Notes under the pieces: model-generated
Databases searched by the model: none
What the model was told of the DNA's origin: nothing
The model's input: the letters and a program-made list of their open reading frames with translations, nothing else
In this document: positions 53,856 through 63,338 of the stretch, one piece after another
Position numbering within the stretch: the first letter of the stretch is position 1
Layout of the letters: each line of letters begins with the position of its first letter
Translations under genes and position numbers: made by a program
Assembly (NCBI RefSeq): GCF_010728325.1
Contig: NZ_AP022570.1
Coordinates: forward strand, 1,922,001 to 1,986,000
Length of the DNA: 64,000 nt
Direction of reading: 5' to 3'
From: Mycolicibacterium poriferae
GTDB lineage: Bacteria > Actinomycetota > Actinomycetes > Mycobacteriales > Mycobacteriaceae

Positions 53856-54160
53856 GCGAACCGCCGGACCGCATCGGCCCCGGTCTGTGCGGCCTGCGCA
53901 TGACCGCGGCGCGCCTGCAGCCCGATGTTGCCGCTGGCCGGATCGAGGGTGACCTCGGCGAGCAGTTCGCCGGTGGTCGGCTCGCAGACTGCCCAGGAGT
54001 ACAGCGTGTCCGTCTCCCACTGAGTCGTGCGGCGGGCGACGTGTTCGGCGTCGTGCTGGCCCATGTCGGCCAGGGCCGGGCGGTCGTCGACGCGGTCGTC
54101 GGCACGCAGTGCTCGCAGGTACCAGGCGCCGGCGTTGATCTCGATGGGCTCCACCTGCAC
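53837..54160 (-). pseudogene. Truncated GNAT acetyltransferase-like gene
   Basis: 107 aa from GTG 54160. The N-terminal half of a GNAT domain is visible (NAGAWYLRALRADDRVDD; WETDTLYSWAVCEPTTGELL; AEVTLDP). The acetyl-CoA loop and the second half of the fold are missing: the frame ends AVRRFADAMLG at the tandem duplication. GNAT proteins of this type have about 170 or more residues, so this is best read as a remnant. No ribosome site is convincing. Confidence 0.55.
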
Positions 54161-54540
54161 AGCTTCGCACAGGGATCGGCCCCGCTGCCTACGCAGGCAG
54201 CGGGGCCGTTCCACCCCTCGGTCCACTGTTGAGCCGGGTGCACTCAGCAAACCGCTGAGCTCAACGTGAGCAAACCTTATACGAGGAGGGCGGCCGATGG
54301 GAAGTAATTCACGATAGTGCAAATTGCCAGCTTCACGGGATGTAGAAAACCGGCGCAATGGCCGCGCAGCATAGCCTAGCCATAGCCGCATAGACAGCAC
54401 AGCTAACCACCAAGCGGCGCAAGAAGGTCCCGATCGGCAAGCCGGAGCCCGCAAATGCGACGAGCGCGCGCATCTGCACGGAAAACGACGGTGTGTCGTG
54501 TGCAGACGCGCGCGCTCGCGCAATCGAAAAGCGGGTGAGG
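54161..54540. other. Intergenic region downstream of accA3
   Basis: About 380 bases without a gene. It contains a partly AT-rich stretch (54270-54420) and the strong hairpin repeat at 54461-54519 next to the accA3 end. Confidence 0.5.
54461..54519 (-). terminator. Long hairpin after accA3, made of two inverted copies of the dispersed repeat
   Basis: CGAGCGCGCGCATCTGCACG (54461-54480) faces its complement ending at 54519, forming about 19 paired bases with one mismatch. It lies 22 bases past the accA3 stop. Each arm resembles the dispersed repeat seen at 9183, 35595 and 36953. Confidence 0.7.
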
Positions 54541-56364
<1,824 letters not shown>

Positions 56365-56435
56365 TTAAGAGCTTCCTAAAGACGATATCCCGGGCAGTTT
56401 ATGCGGCCCACCTTGAGTGTCGGCGAGCCGGTCCC

Positions 56436-57569
56436 TTACCCGCCGGTAACGTTGCGGCCGTCTTCGTGTTCGGCGTCGGAGGCTGCCCGGCGGGTTTGCA
56501 GCGGACCGTGGTGGTGCACCCGGTTACCGCCGGCGCGTTTGGCGGTGTACATCGCGACGTCGGACTGCATGGTGAGCCAGTGCAGCGAATCGACGATGGT
56601 GGCGGTGTTCAGCGAGGTGACGTCCACAGCGGCGGTACCGACGCTGGCGGTCAGTCCGTAGTGGGTCGCGGTGACGGCCGCGCGGGCCTGTTCGCCGAGG
56701 GTCTCCGCGACCGGCGAGGTGATGATGTCGGCGACCAAGAACTCCTCACCGCCGACCCGCCCCACGATCGCTGACGACGGCAACCTCGCGCCCAGGGCGC
56801 GGCCGACCTCGACGAGGGCGTCGTCGCCGGCGTTGTGGCCGAGGGTGTCGTTGAGCGCTTTGAACCGGTCCAGGTCGATCATCGCGAAGGCCAGATAATC
56901 GCCGGCCCGTTGGCCGTCGAGAACCATTGCCACGACGGCACGCTGGAACGATCGCCGGTTCAGTAGGCCGGTGAGCGGGTCACGGTCGGATTTGATGAGG
57001 TCGATCCCCAACGCGTGCACCATGATCTGGATGGCCAGCGGGACGCCGGCGTTGAGCTCGATGACCAGGAAGACCATGGTCAACGCCAGCACCAGCTCGC
57101 CGTGGGTGGCCATCGCCCAGACGTGTGTGGTGGCGACGACGAGCGCGACGACGAGGTTGGCGGTGACCAGCCGAGCCGAGTGGAAGAAGGCGAAGTAGCC
57201 GCCGGACACGGCCAGCGCGGCGCACGCCATCAAGCCGATCTGCGGGTCGGCGGCAGCCCAGCTGCCGAGGCCGATGCTCAGGCAGATGAACGACGCGAAC
57301 CCGATGGATTGCGTGCGGGTGGGCCACCGCGTCAGCCACAGCACGGTGTAGCCGAGGCCGGCCACGCCCGCGACCACCGCCGCGGGAGTGAGTAGTGCGA
57401 AGTTCGCCGGAGCCGGGCTCCACAACGCGTTGGCGGGAACGAGCGCGCCGGAAGCGGCGATCACCGCCATCAGAATCTGGGCCGGCCGGGTGAAACCGCG
57501 GGCATGCATGTAGCTCGACAACCAGTCGTATTGATCCGGGCTCCGCCACCAACGCAGAATCGACCGCAT
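56436..57569 (-). CDS. Membrane GGDEF diguanylate cyclase
   Basis: 377 aa. The N-terminal 165 residues hold about five or six membrane segments (ILMAVIAASGALVPANALW, VVAGVAGLGYTVLWL, LVVALVVATTHVWAMAT, VLALTMVFLVIELN). A GGDEF domain follows (SDRDPLTGLLNRRSFQRAVV; AMIDLDRFKALNDTLGHNAG), with the active site GRVGGEEFLVAD. It makes c-di-GMP from GTP. No I-site RxxD is obvious. It diverges from the EAL-DICT gene at 57857, so synthesis and breakdown genes share a control region of 287 bases. Confidence 0.92.
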   Translation of the reverse strand: MRSILRWWRSPDQYDWLSSYMHARGFTRPAQILMAVIAASGALVPANALWSPAPANFALLTPAAVVAGVAGLGYTVLWLTRWPTRTQSIGFASFICLSIGLGSWAAADPQIGLMACAALAVSGGYFAFFHSARLVTANLVVALVVATTHVWAMATHGELVLALTMVFLVIELNAGVPLAIQIMVHALGIDLIKSDRDPLTGLLNRRSFQRAVVAMVLDGQRAGDYLAFAMIDLDRFKALNDTLGHNAGDDALVEVGRALGARLPSSAIVGRVGGEEFLVADIITSPVAETLGEQARAAVTATHYGLTASVGTAAVDVTSLNTATIVDSLHWLTMQSDVAMYTAKRAGGNRVHHHGPLQTRRAASDAEHEDGRNVTGG

Positions 57570-57856
57570 CCGACCCCCGTCGTCGTCAGCTCAGCCGCTT
57601 TGCTGAGCGTGGACAGAGCCTAACCCCGGTGGTGCGCCCGACCGCGCGGTTAGCCCGAATATCGGGCGCGGCGTCCGCGCGGTCGACCTTCGTCCGAGCC
57701 GGAAGGGGAGAGGTGCCGCCGTGCCTCGTCGCCGGTGGCTCGGTGCGATCAGTGACGGGGGGATGTACGGGAGGGTCCGAGTGCGTAACTGTTGCATCGC
57801 TGCATCAGTGGACACTCCCGTAAAGTTGTATGTTCCACTCGACTGAGGGGAATGTG

Positions 57857-59095
57857 ATGTCGAGCGTGCTTGACGACGCCGCTGCGGGCCAGGGAGTCGA
57901 ACCACACTTCCAGCGCGTGGTGTCGCTTCCCGACGAGACCGTGGTCGGCTATGAGGCATTGGCGCGGTGGCCGGGGTTGCGGGATGTCGGTCCGCTCGAC
58001 GTGTTCGCCCGGGCGAGGGTCAACGGAACGCTCGACGCGCTGGACCATCACTGCGTCGGCTCTGCGGCACAGGCCGCGATGCGGGGCGGTGCAACCTCGG
58101 GCATGTTGCTGTTGATCAACGTCGAGCCGACCACTGCCGCTCTGGACCCGGGCGCTGCGGCGAAGGTGACCGCGGCCGCCGAGGAGTGCCATCTGGTCTT
58201 CGAGTTGACCGAACGTGAGTTGCTGACGAATCCGAGCGCGCTGCTTCGCAAGGTTGCCGCGCTGCGTGCCGCCGGATACTCGATCGCGCTCGACGACATC
58301 GGGGTGCACAGCGATTCGTTGGCGCTGCTGGATCTGGTCGCCCCTGACATCCTCAAGCTGGACATGCAGTTGGTGCAGAATCAGCCCAACAGGTTGCAGG
58401 CCCGCACGATCGCCGCGGTGATCGCCCACCACGAACGCACCGGCGCGACGATTTTGGCCGAAGGCATCGAGACCGACGAGCATCTGGAGCAGGCCCTGGC
58501 CTACGGCGCGACGCTGGGGCAGGGTTACCGGTTCGGCCATCCCGGTGACCTGCTCGTTCCGCCCCAGGGCAGCTACCGCCCGGCCCACACGGCTCAGTCT
58601 CCGCTTCCGGCACGGGCGTCGGCATTCGACCTGGCCGCGGGGGGCCTGACGACCCGCGCGGTGCGCAAGCCGACTGTGTTGCAGCTGTCGCGTCACATCG
58701 AGCATCTGGCGGCGGTGGCCGACAGCCCACCGATCGTGCTGGCCGCCGTGCAGGAGGCCAAATACTTCACCGGCCTCACCGTGGACGTCTATCTCGGGCT
58801 GGCGGAGCGCTCGCCGCTGGTCGCAGTGCTCGGCGGGGGCGCGTCGAGAGCCCCGTGCCCCGGGGTCAAATGGGTGAGTTTGGACGCCGGGGACCCATTG
58901 CTCGCTGAGTGGGGGGTGGTGGTGCTCGGTCCGGACATGGCGGCCGGCCTGCTGGCCCGCGAACGGCCGGGCGCGGGCCTCTCGCCGGACGGGGAGAAGA
59001 GATTCGACATGGTGATGACGTTCGACCGCGCGCGGGTGACGACGGCGGCGCGGTGCATGCTGGACCGCTTCCCCGACCGGTCGGAGCCGAACTGA
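57857..59095 (+). CDS. EAL phosphodiesterase with C-terminal DICT sensory domain
   Basis: 412 aa from ATG 57857, after a GAGGGG ribosome site (57830 is a longer option). EAL domain residues: YEALARW, LINVEPTTA, FELTEREL, ALDDIGVHSDSL, ILKLDMQL and LAEGIETDEHLEQA. Most c-di-GMP and metal ligands are retained. Residues about 255-412 fit a DICT domain (LQLSRHIEHLAAVADSPPIV, VVVLGPDMAAGLLAR, CMLDRFPDRSE). DICT usually pairs with GGDEF/EAL or sensor modules, possibly sensing light or redox. The protein is soluble. Balance with the divergent cyclase is likely. Confidence 0.9.
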   Translation: MSSVLDDAAAGQGVEPHFQRVVSLPDETVVGYEALARWPGLRDVGPLDVFARARVNGTLDALDHHCVGSAAQAAMRGGATSGMLLLINVEPTTAALDPGAAAKVTAAAEECHLVFELTERELLTNPSALLRKVAALRAAGYSIALDDIGVHSDSLALLDLVAPDILKLDMQLVQNQPNRLQARTIAAVIAHHERTGATILAEGIETDEHLEQALAYGATLGQGYRFGHPGDLLVPPQGSYRPAHTAQSPLPARASAFDLAAGGLTTRAVRKPTVLQLSRHIEHLAAVADSPPIVLAAVQEAKYFTGLTVDVYLGLAERSPLVAVLGGGASRAPCPGVKWVSLDAGDPLLAEWGVVVLGPDMAAGLLARERPGAGLSPDGEKRFDMVMTFDRARVTTAARCMLDRFPDRSEPN

Positions 59096-59102
59096 GCTGC
59101 TG

Positions 59103-59294
59103 TCACGTGGGACCTCGGCGGCCACTGTCGGATCCGCGCGAACCGGCGGGACCGGCCAATGCCGTGGCGCTGACGGCCAAGGCGGTCAGGACCGCCACCG
59201 CCAGCCACGGGTGCACGTGCGCCGCTGAAGCGATGACGTTCAGGGCGACGACATAGCAGAGCAGTGCGACGACTACCCCCGGGATACCGGCCAT
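59103..59294 (-). CDS. Small two-helix membrane protein
   Basis: 63 aa. Two hydrophobic stretches (GVVVALLCYVVALNVIASAA, LAVAVLTALAVSATALAGP) and a basic tail (GSRGSDSGRRGPT). It starts 12 bases after the stop of the 46-aa gene on the same strand, so the two likely form an operon. Family not recognised. Confidence 0.55.
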   Translation of the reverse strand: MAGIPGVVVALLCYVVALNVIASAAHVHPWLAVAVLTALAVSATALAGPAGSRGSDSGRRGPT

Positions 59295-59306
59295 GCTCGT
59301 TGCCCG

Positions 59307-59447
59307 TCAATTCACATCGGCTGAGGACGCTGCGTCGACGACCTCTGCGCCGCAAAAAGATTCGTCAACAGTGCCGGACAGGTCGCCCATACGGTGACCG
59401 GCCGGATCGATGATGGCCAGGGCTTTGGCGGCCAGGCGGTGTTCCAT
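59307..59447 (-). CDS. Putative 46-aa protein
   Basis: ATG 59447, preceded by GCGAGG five bases away. It reads MEHRLAAKALAIIDPAGHRM and continues to an acidic end (FCGAEVVDAASSADVN). There is one Cys and no membrane helix. It is too short to appear in automatic calls. The ribosome site and spacing before the next small gene support it. Function is unknown. Confidence 0.5.
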   Translation of the reverse strand: MEHRLAAKALAIIDPAGHRMGDLSGTVDESFCGAEVVDAASSADVN

Positions 59448-59538
59448 CGTGCCTCGCTTTCGGCGAACCGTTCGCCGCTACTGACGTGGAACCGATATTA
59501 GCGAAGCAGACTTCGTAGGTCAACGGTAGGCCGACTAC

Positions 59539-59562
59539 TACACACGTAAAACACTTCGTGTA
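59539..59562. promoter_or_regulatory. Inverted repeat upstream of the CBS-BON gene
   Basis: TACAC (59539-59543) and GTGTA (59558-59562) are inverted in an AT-rich stretch between divergent genes. A regulatory site is plausible but weak. Confidence 0.3.
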
Positions 59563-59609
59563 TTGTGGTTCGCAACAAGCTCGCACTCGCCCAGGGAGGC
59601 ATCCCCATC

Positions 59610-60215
59610 ATGTGGTCCGCTGTGAACTTCATGACCAGACCGGTGGTCACCGTCCGGCATGGCACGCCGTTGTCCGAGGCGGGCGCGATTCTCGCCAACT
59701 GTGGTTACGCCGCGCTACCGGTAGTCGACGACGGCGGACTGCTGCTGGGTGTGATCACCGCCGGAGACGTGTTGCGCGCCAACCATCGTGGTCTCGCGAC
59801 AGCCGGTGAGGCGATGGCCTGCCCCGCACTCGCCGCCGAGATGTTCGCCGACGTCCATGTCGTGGGCCAGCTGTTGCTGGGCCAGGGGATTCGCAGCCTG
59901 CCCGTCGTCGACGACGAAGGGCGGGTGATCGGCATCATCAGCCGAGGGGATCTGCTGCGCCTCGACCTGACCAGCGACGACGCGATTGCCGTGGGTGTGC
60001 AGAAGCTGCTCGACGACTACACCGGCAAGCGGCGCTGGGTCGCGCAGGTGCGCGGCGGTGACGTGACGCTGGCGGGGCGCTTCGACGACGACCCGGAGCG
60101 TCGCATCGCCATCGCGCTGGCCCGCACGGTGCCCGGCGCGAAGACGGTCCGCATCGGCCGTGGCGGCCGAGCAGAACCCGTCGAGGTTCCGCAGGCCGCC
60201 GACGGGTCGCCATGA
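59610..60215 (+). CDS. CBS-pair and BON-like domain protein
   Basis: 201 aa from ATG 59610 (GGGAGG ten bases upstream); GTG at 59565 is an alternative of 216 aa. Two CBS motifs (MTRPVVTVRHGTPLSEAGAI to VVDDGGLLLGVITAGDVLRA; then MFADVHVVGQLLLGQGIRSL to VIGIISRGDLL) form a nucleotide-binding pair. A BON-like end (VGVQKLLDDYTGKRRWVAQV, DVTLAGRFDDDPER) follows. Proteins with this layout occur widely in mycobacteria, and Hrp1-like CBS proteins respond to hypoxia. The ligand (ATP/AMP type) is inferred. Confidence 0.85.
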   Translation: MWSAVNFMTRPVVTVRHGTPLSEAGAILANCGYAALPVVDDGGLLLGVITAGDVLRANHRGLATAGEAMACPALAAEMFADVHVVGQLLLGQGIRSLPVVDDEGRVIGIISRGDLLRLDLTSDDAIAVGVQKLLDDYTGKRRWVAQVRGGDVTLAGRFDDDPERRIAIALARTVPGAKTVRIGRGGRAEPVEVPQAADGSP

Positions 60216-60221
60216 GAGAAC

Positions 60222-61001
60222 TCAGTCGACGGCGATCTCGTGCACCTGAACCCCCGCGGCATAGATGAGCTTGAGTTGCTGCCGGTCGGCGGTCGAGTCG
60301 GTCACCAGATGATGGATGCGTTCCAGCGGAACCATTTTCGCGAGTGTGACGGTGCCGATCTTGGAGCCGTCGACGGCGACGATGACGCGCTGAGCGTTGG
60401 CGGCCATCGCGATCGCGGTACGGGCCTCGGCTTCGTCGAAGGTGGTCGCGCCGACCTCGGCTGACATTCCGTCCGCACCCAGCACCGCCGTGCCGACGGT
60501 GATCACCTGGAACGCATGCTCGGACATCGGGCCGACCGCCTCCAGGGTGTTGGCGCGCACCAGGCCCCCGGTCGCGATCACCTTCATGTGCGCGTCGACG
60601 GCGCAGTCGGCGGCGATGGTCAGCGAGTTGGTGACGATCGTGATGTTCGGCCTGCCCTTGAGCGCCCGGGCGACCTCGCCGGTGGTCACTCCTCCGGTCA
60701 GCGCGACCGCCTGCGGTCCGGCCGGCACCAGCGCCGCGGCGTGCTGGGCGATCCGTCGCTTGATCGCCACCATCCGGTGATCGCGCAACCGGACCGGGAT
60801 CTCGCTGCCACTGGGATCCAGGGCGCGCGCACCGCCGTGGGTGCGCACCAGCAGGCCCTGCTCTTCCAGCTCGGCGAGGTCGCGGCGCAGCGTCGCCACC
60901 GAGACGCGCAACTCCGCGCACAGCACCGTGGACGAGACTTCGCCCCGGTCACGCAGCAGTGACAGCACCTCCCGCATTCGGTCGGTGCGCTTGATCGACA
61001 T
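60222..61001 (-). CDS. DeoR-family transcriptional regulator (AgaR/GlpR-like)
   Basis: 259 aa from ATG 61001, with GAGGAG seven bases upstream. The N-terminal helix-turn-helix is RTDRMREVLSLLRDRGEVSS to VATLRRDLAELEEQGLLVRT, with HGGA (residues about 1-56). The DeoRC sugar-phosphate domain follows (ITIVTNSLTIAADC; TVGTAVLGADGMSAE; VIVAVDGSKIGTVTLAKM). It diverges from the aldolase operon and probably represses it, with a sugar phosphate as inducer. Confidence 0.9.
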   Translation of the reverse strand: MSIKRTDRMREVLSLLRDRGEVSSTVLCAELRVSVATLRRDLAELEEQGLLVRTHGGARALDPSGSEIPVRLRDHRMVAIKRRIAQHAAALVPAGPQAVALTGGVTTGEVARALKGRPNITIVTNSLTIAADCAVDAHMKVIATGGLVRANTLEAVGPMSEHAFQVITVGTAVLGADGMSAEVGATTFDEAEARTAIAMAANAQRVIVAVDGSKIGTVTLAKMVPLERIHHLVTDSTADRQQLKLIYAAGVQVHEIAVD

Positions 61002-61078
61002 GGCCGGTACTCCTCGGACGGTGGCCGAACCGCGCAGTTTCGTTGAGCGTTTGGCCGGTTGGTATTGCGCGCTTTGAG

Positions 61079-61095
61079 CGAGCTTCTCATGCTCG
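61079..61095. promoter_or_regulatory. Candidate DeoR operator
   Basis: CGAGC-TTCTCAT-GCTCG is a perfect 5-bp inverted repeat in the divergent gap. The element (T)TTGAGCG / GTTGAGCG also recurs at 61074 and 61043, spaced about three turns. Multiple DeoR sites are common. Confidence 0.4.
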
Positions 61096-61137
61096 AGTGA
61101 TGTCCCACACATCCGACCCCGCCGCCGAGGCCGTGTC

Positions 61138-62019
61138 ATGGCGTTGACCGCCACCGCCGACCTGATCATGTCCGCGGCGGTGAACGGTGCCGCCGTGCCG
61201 GCCTTCAATGCGATCACCCTCGAGCATGCCGAGGGCATCGCCGCCGGCGTCGAGCGCAGCGGTGCCGCGGCCCTGATCCAGATCAGCGAGAACACGATTC
61301 GTTTCCATGGCGGGCGCATGGCGCCGCTGGTGTCGGCGTGCGCGCGGATCGCCGAAGGCTCCGATGCCGCGCTGGGGGTGCACCTGGACCACCTACAGGA
61401 CGCCGCACTGATCGACGAGGCGATCGCCACCGCCGCCGACCTCGGCGTCACCTCGCTGATGGTCGACACGGCGCACCTGTCCTACCGCGACAACGTCGAC
61501 GCGACGCACGGCTTCGCCGCCCGCGCACACGAGCTGGGCCTGTGGGTGGAGGCCGAACTCGGCCAGGTGGGCGGCAAGAACGGCCACGCGATCGGCGCCC
61601 ACGAACCGGGCGCGCGCACCGATCCAGCCGAGGCCGCCGAGTTCGTCGCCGCCACCGGAGTCGACGGGCTGGCGGTCGCCGTCGGCAGCTCACACGCCAT
61701 GACCACCCGCGACGCGGAACTGGACCTGGCCCTCATCGGACGCCTCAGCAGCAGTGTCGGGGTTCCCCTTGTGCTGCACGGCTCTTCAGGAGTGTCCGAT
61801 GACAACCTGAGTGCTGCGGTGCGCGCGGGGATGCGCAAGGTGAACATCGGCACCGCGCTCAACCTCGCCTACTCCGGTGCAGTGCGCGCCGTCCTCGACG
61901 GGCAGGCGTCGGTGACCGACCCCCGCAAGTATCTGGCACCGGCCCGCGAGGCCATCGCCGACACCGTCGCCGAACTGTGCCGCGTCATCACCGCGCCGGC
62001 CACGTTGGAGGCGCGATGA
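61138..62019 (+). CDS. Class II fructose/tagatose-bisphosphate aldolase (GatY/KbaY-like)
   Basis: 293 aa. Zinc-site motif LGVHLDHLQD (near residue 80), a second His in VDTAHLSY, and the phosphate-binding VAVGSSHAM and LHGSSGVSDDNL near residues 180-225. The catalytic VEAELGQVGGKNG matches the EAELG of class II aldolases. It cleaves a ketose-1,6-bisphosphate to glyceraldehyde-3-phosphate and dihydroxyacetone phosphate. The GatZ-like gene that follows, overlapping by 4 bases, points to the tagatose type. Confidence 0.88.
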   Translation: MALTATADLIMSAAVNGAAVPAFNAITLEHAEGIAAGVERSGAAALIQISENTIRFHGGRMAPLVSACARIAEGSDAALGVHLDHLQDAALIDEAIATAADLGVTSLMVDTAHLSYRDNVDATHGFAARAHELGLWVEAELGQVGGKNGHAIGAHEPGARTDPAEAAEFVAATGVDGLAVAVGSSHAMTTRDAELDLALIGRLSSSVGVPLVLHGSSGVSDDNLSAAVRAGMRKVNIGTALNLAYSGAVRAVLDGQASVTDPRKYLAPAREAIADTVAELCRVITAPATLEAR

Positions 62020-63338
62020 GTTCGGCATCGACGCTGCGGCGGGTCGACTGGCTGGCCGACACGATCGGACGGCACAAGGCGGGTGAACCCGTCGGCGTCT
62101 ACTCGGTGTGCTCGGCGCACCCCACCGTGCTGGAGGCGGCCATCGTCCAGGCCGCCGCCGACCACGGCTTCGTGCTCATCGAAGCCACCTCCAACCAGGT
62201 CGACCAGTTCGGCGGCTACACCGGGCTACGCCCCGCGGAGTTCCGGGAGCTGGTGCTCGGCATCGCCGACACCCACGGCTTCGCCCGCGACCGGGTGGTC
62301 CTCGGAGGCGATCACCTCGGGCCCAACCGTTGGCAGCGCGAGAACGCCGCGGTGGCGATGGCTCACGCGGAGACACTGATCGCCGCCTACGTCGAGGCCG
62401 GCTACACCAAGATCCATCTGGACTGCAGCATGCGCTGCGCCGACGACCCCGCGGTGCTCGCCGACGACGTTGTCGCACAGCGCAGTGCGCAGCTGTTGCG
62501 GGTGGCCGAGGACACCGCCCGCCGGGTGGGCTCCGACGGTCCGGTGTATGTGATCGGCACCGAGGTGCCCGTCCCCGGTGGTGCGCACGAAACCCTGGAG
62601 CAGCTCACCCCGACACCGGCCGACCGGGCCCGCGCCACGCTGGCCGCGCACCGCAGCGCGTTCGCCGACGCCGGCCTGGGGCAGGTGTGGCCGAGGGTGA
62701 TGGCACTGGTGGTACAGCCCGGCGTCGAGTTCGACCACCTCAACGTCTTCGACTACGTGCACGGCGCCACCACAGAACTGCGGCACGTGCTCGACACCGA
62801 GCCGCACCTGGTCTTCGAAGCGCATTCGACCGACTACCAGCGACCCGCACAGTTGCGCGAACTGGTCGACGACCACTGGGCCGTCCTCAAAGTGGGTCCC
62901 GGGCTGACCTTCGCGATGCGTGAGGCGCTGTTCGCGCTGGCGCGGATCGAAACCGAACTGATCGCACGGCCCGCCCGGTCGAACCTGATCGAGGTCGTGG
63001 AACGCCGGATGCTGGCCGAACCGAAATACTGGCAGTCCTACTACGAGGGCGGCCCGGCGGCGCAGCGCACCGCGCGCCGCTACAGCTACAGCGACCGGCT
63101 GCGCTACTACTGGGCCGACGAGGAGGTCGACGCGGCGCGACAGATGCTGCTGGCCAACCTCGACCGCGTCGGCATCCCGCTGCCGCTGATCAGTCAGTTC
63201 CTGCCGCTGCAGTACGAGCGCATCCGCGCCGGCGTCCTCGACAACACCGCGCAGGCGCTCGTCATCGACCGAGTCCGTGACGCGCTGAGACCCTACGCGG
63301 ACGCCTGCCGCGCCCCGAGCCCCGAAGGAGCCCGATGA
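62016..63338 (+). CDS. GatZ/KbaZ-like D-tagatose-bisphosphate aldolase subunit
   Basis: 440 aa from ATG 62016 (ATGA overlap with the aldolase). GatZ signature segments are VGVYSVCSAHPTVLEAAIVQ, LIEATSNQVDQFGGYTG, VVLGGDHLGPNRWQ, IHLDCSMRCADDP and FEAHSTDYQ. The family stabilises or activates the GatY/KbaY aldolase. Some relatives may act alone. It overlaps the AgaS gene by 4 bases. Confidence 0.9.
   Translation: MSSASTLRRVDWLADTIGRHKAGEPVGVYSVCSAHPTVLEAAIVQAAADHGFVLIEATSNQVDQFGGYTGLRPAEFRELVLGIADTHGFARDRVVLGGDHLGPNRWQRENAAVAMAHAETLIAAYVEAGYTKIHLDCSMRCADDPAVLADDVVAQRSAQLLRVAEDTARRVGSDGPVYVIGTEVPVPGGAHETLEQLTPTPADRARATLAAHRSAFADAGLGQVWPRVMALVVQPGVEFDHLNVFDYVHGATTELRHVLDTEPHLVFEAHSTDYQRPAQLRELVDDHWAVLKVGPGLTFAMREALFALARIETELIARPARSNLIEVVERRMLAEPKYWQSYYEGGPAAQRTARRYSYSDRLRYYWADEEVDAARQMLLANLDRVGIPLPLISQFLPLQYERIRAGVLDNTAQALVIDRVRDALRPYADACRAPSPEGAR

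Noticed and set aside
57570..57856. c-di-GMP riboswitch between the cyclase and phosphodiesterase genes
   Set aside because: I looked for a GEMM-like pattern and saw no convincing conserved core or tetraloop-receptor arrangement.
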